A stretch of DNA of 64,000 nucleotides from Temnopleurus reevesii. Lineage: Eukaryota > Echinodermata > Echinoidea > Temnopleuroida > Temnopleuridae. The position numbers were made by a program, and so were the translations under genes. This document shows, piece after piece, positions 62,036 through 64,000 of the stretch. The first letter of the stretch is position 1. Each line of letters begins with the position of its first letter. The notes below the pieces were generated by a model. That model worked only from the letters and a program-made list of their open reading frames with translations, had not been told where the DNA came from and searched no databases. Location of the stretch: positions 1 through 64,000 of the forward strand of contig BQKZ01002391.1 in NCBI GenBank assembly GCA_036244855.1, read 5' to 3'.

Positions 62036-64000
62036 TGTAAGAATTTCAAGGTAACTCATTTCAAGTCAACTTTCAGAAGGTTAAAAATTCAGAAATAAAT
62101 TATAACTATGAAGCAGTGTAAAGAATACATGTGATAAATGGGCGATTAGTCCCCTAAATGAAACCTGAAAAAATAGGCCCCCCCCCCCTTAACTGCAAAA
62201 ACCCCACAAATTTTATTATGCGAGCTATTTTCAAGAGGAAAAGGTAAAAAAGACCCCTCATAAATAACATGATTTTTTCATCCTGTTATACAGATTTCTT
62301 CTTTGGTAGTAATGAAAAATGCTCATATTATTATTAAAAAAACAATCTTATCTTTGGAGGAATATCTATGCATGTGATCATTTTCTGTAAAAGGACTATG
62401 AAATTAACCAGTGAATATTACAAATGTTTAAAGTTTGACATAGGTATCAATCCTTGGTTCTTAATGGGTTAAAGTATTTATTGTTCAAACAGGATTCCCC
62501 ACATCAGCTTGTGACATTGAAATTTCTTGAGAAAACACCTCAGGGAAAGCACAAGTAAGATATTATAACGGATAAGGCTTGTTCTCGCACGTATGTCCAC
62601 ATTGGGCTTGGCATATGACCAAGCGATGGGGATTTACATGCAGGCTTCTTACAGGCAAAAACACATGAGGCAAGGATATCTGTAAATAGCTCAGCTCGCT
62701 CTACTGTGTGTTGTAGGAAGCAGGAGTCAAAATCACAAATGTCATTAGTCAATGAGAAACTTAGTTCAAATTGACTTTCTGAAAAACATGTACAATACAT
62801 TCGAAAAGTCAGTACACTGTGATATTTTGGCAACCACTTTTATTCATATCTTCTAAACGGACAGTGCCATACAAATGCAACCAAAATTATTTTCTGCAGT
62901 AGTTTGTGAACAATACTGATTAAATTGATAACGCAGAGTAAACTAGTAAGTACTGGCAAATCCAGAATTCATGCCAAGAATGACAGGGATGTAAACACTT
63001 TTGTGACATACTGCAATGTCTGGAAGATTTGATAAAGTTGTTTGTTCTGTTCAGTTTGAAGGCCAATTCAAAACAGACAGTTTTTAATTTTCCCTGAAAT
63101 TAACTGGATCAAAATTTGTATTGCTAATGATATTGAAGCTGGCTGCGATAATGTTATTGTGATGTTAGCACATAATGTAATGAGCTATTGTGCCATGGAA
63201 TATTTGATTCTATGAAAATGTTTCTAACTCTTCTTTCAATTCTTCCTCTTATACTCCCATTCCATTCTCCAAACTTTTTCAAAATTCCTATAAATCTAGT
63301 TCTATGTTCAAAGAATTCTGTCTGCTGTAAACACACTCCCTTTCCCTACCCTATGTTGTAATCTTATCAAATCACAAAAAGAGGATACCGATTCCCCACA
63401 CAACAATCTAGAACATCACATCAATACTCCCAATGACGTCATAGTTAGGTTATTGTATTAAACTAAACAATTCCTTGTTTCCCTGAAGCTTTGGAGACCA
63501 AAACTAAAATACTCTTACAGGAAACCAGAAGCTATGAGTGGCAGCCGAATCAATGGAGGATGACAGGGGTTTCTCTCAGCACAATAGAGAGTTCTAATAC
63601 AACCCAGGCATAATGTGGTATAGCTTCACAAGAAAAGACCTGGGAATGGGGATGAACAAAAGTTTACAAAATCTAAACCATAAGCAAATATACCATGAAT
63701 ATTTTTGAAGAACTGCTTTAACAAAACTTTAACAAATCTAAACCATTAGCAAATATACCATGAATATCTTTAAAGAACTGCTTTAAAAGATTTTAAGAAA
63801 ATGGCTGCACACCATTATTCAGTAATAAAAGTGACACTGATTTGGTTTCCAGATTTTTTTGATTGGTGTACAAAGTTTGCGCAATTACATGTATTGATGT
63901 ATTTGAATGAAGGTAACACTAATATTATGTATTTTGTATTGTACCTATAAAGTGAAGAGTTGTAGTACGACATGCCCAACTCCATATACCTGTCATATCA

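Larger units (their letters stand above)
41254..64000. other. Region without recognised gene
   Basis: About 22.7 kb with no exon I can support on either strand. It holds two assembly duplications, several inverted-repeat elements listed separately, a GAATT-type retroposon tail at 43877-43900 (reverse) and 58045-58070, and AT-rich filler. It may be 5' intron or intergenic DNA upstream of the PH gene. Confidence 0.55.

Overview
The window looks like nuclear DNA of a marine invertebrate animal. An echinoderm such as a sea urchin is my best guess, but that is inference. The reasons are AT-rich sequence, short coding exons (70-315 bp) separated by 1-11 kb introns with GT/AG borders, many hairpin-type miniature transposons, LINE remnants and microsatellites. 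I see no bacterial operon, phage, CRISPR array or intact viral gene. Six single N bases (29784, 31443, 42787, 51175, 54278, 56747) mark contig joins in a draft assembly.

One gene is well supported. It runs on the minus strand from about 36.8 kb (possibly 41.25 kb) leftwards and leaves the window beyond 2.4 kb. Eight exons (36508-36822, 35189-35371, 23802-23894, 18942-19022, 15911-16074, 8462-8620, 4626-4695, 2416-2559) have correct splice borders and matching phases, and join into one open frame of 403 codons. The predicted protein has a Ser/Arg/Gly-rich N-terminus, a helical segment with a repeated G-(K/R)-I-S-x-D-D motif, and two pleckstrin-homology (PH) folds in tandem, followed by a Ser/Thr/Asn-rich stretch. 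The C-terminus is outside the window. I could not assign it to a named family. A small exon at 41167-41253 could supply the start codon.

Region by region: 1-2.4 kb holds a U2 snRNA-like fragment and no recognised exon. 2.4-8.6 kb holds the last three visible exons and a diverged array of about 200-bp units (5.9-7.8 kb). 8.6-16 kb is an intron with two hairpin elements. 16-24 kb holds three exons, foldback elements and microsatellites. 24-35 kb is the longest intron, with a hairpin element, a LINE remnant, a 1.2-kb duplicated block at contig joins and an AGAAGT-rich stretch. 35-37 kb holds two exons. 37-64 kb has no convincing gene apart from the 41-kb candidate exon. It contains nested GC-rich MITE-like elements (44.7-45.9 kb), several other inverted-repeat elements, and two further assembly duplications (42.1-43.4 kb; 51.2-53.2 kb repeated at 54.7-56.7 kb).

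The most interesting items are the unassigned tandem-PH protein with its duplicated N-terminal motif, a possible short isoform starting next to the fifth exon, a five-copy dispersed element associated with the 200-bp array, and several inverted-repeat element families with more than one member here. Several large exact repeats are probably unmerged haplotypes rather than biology.
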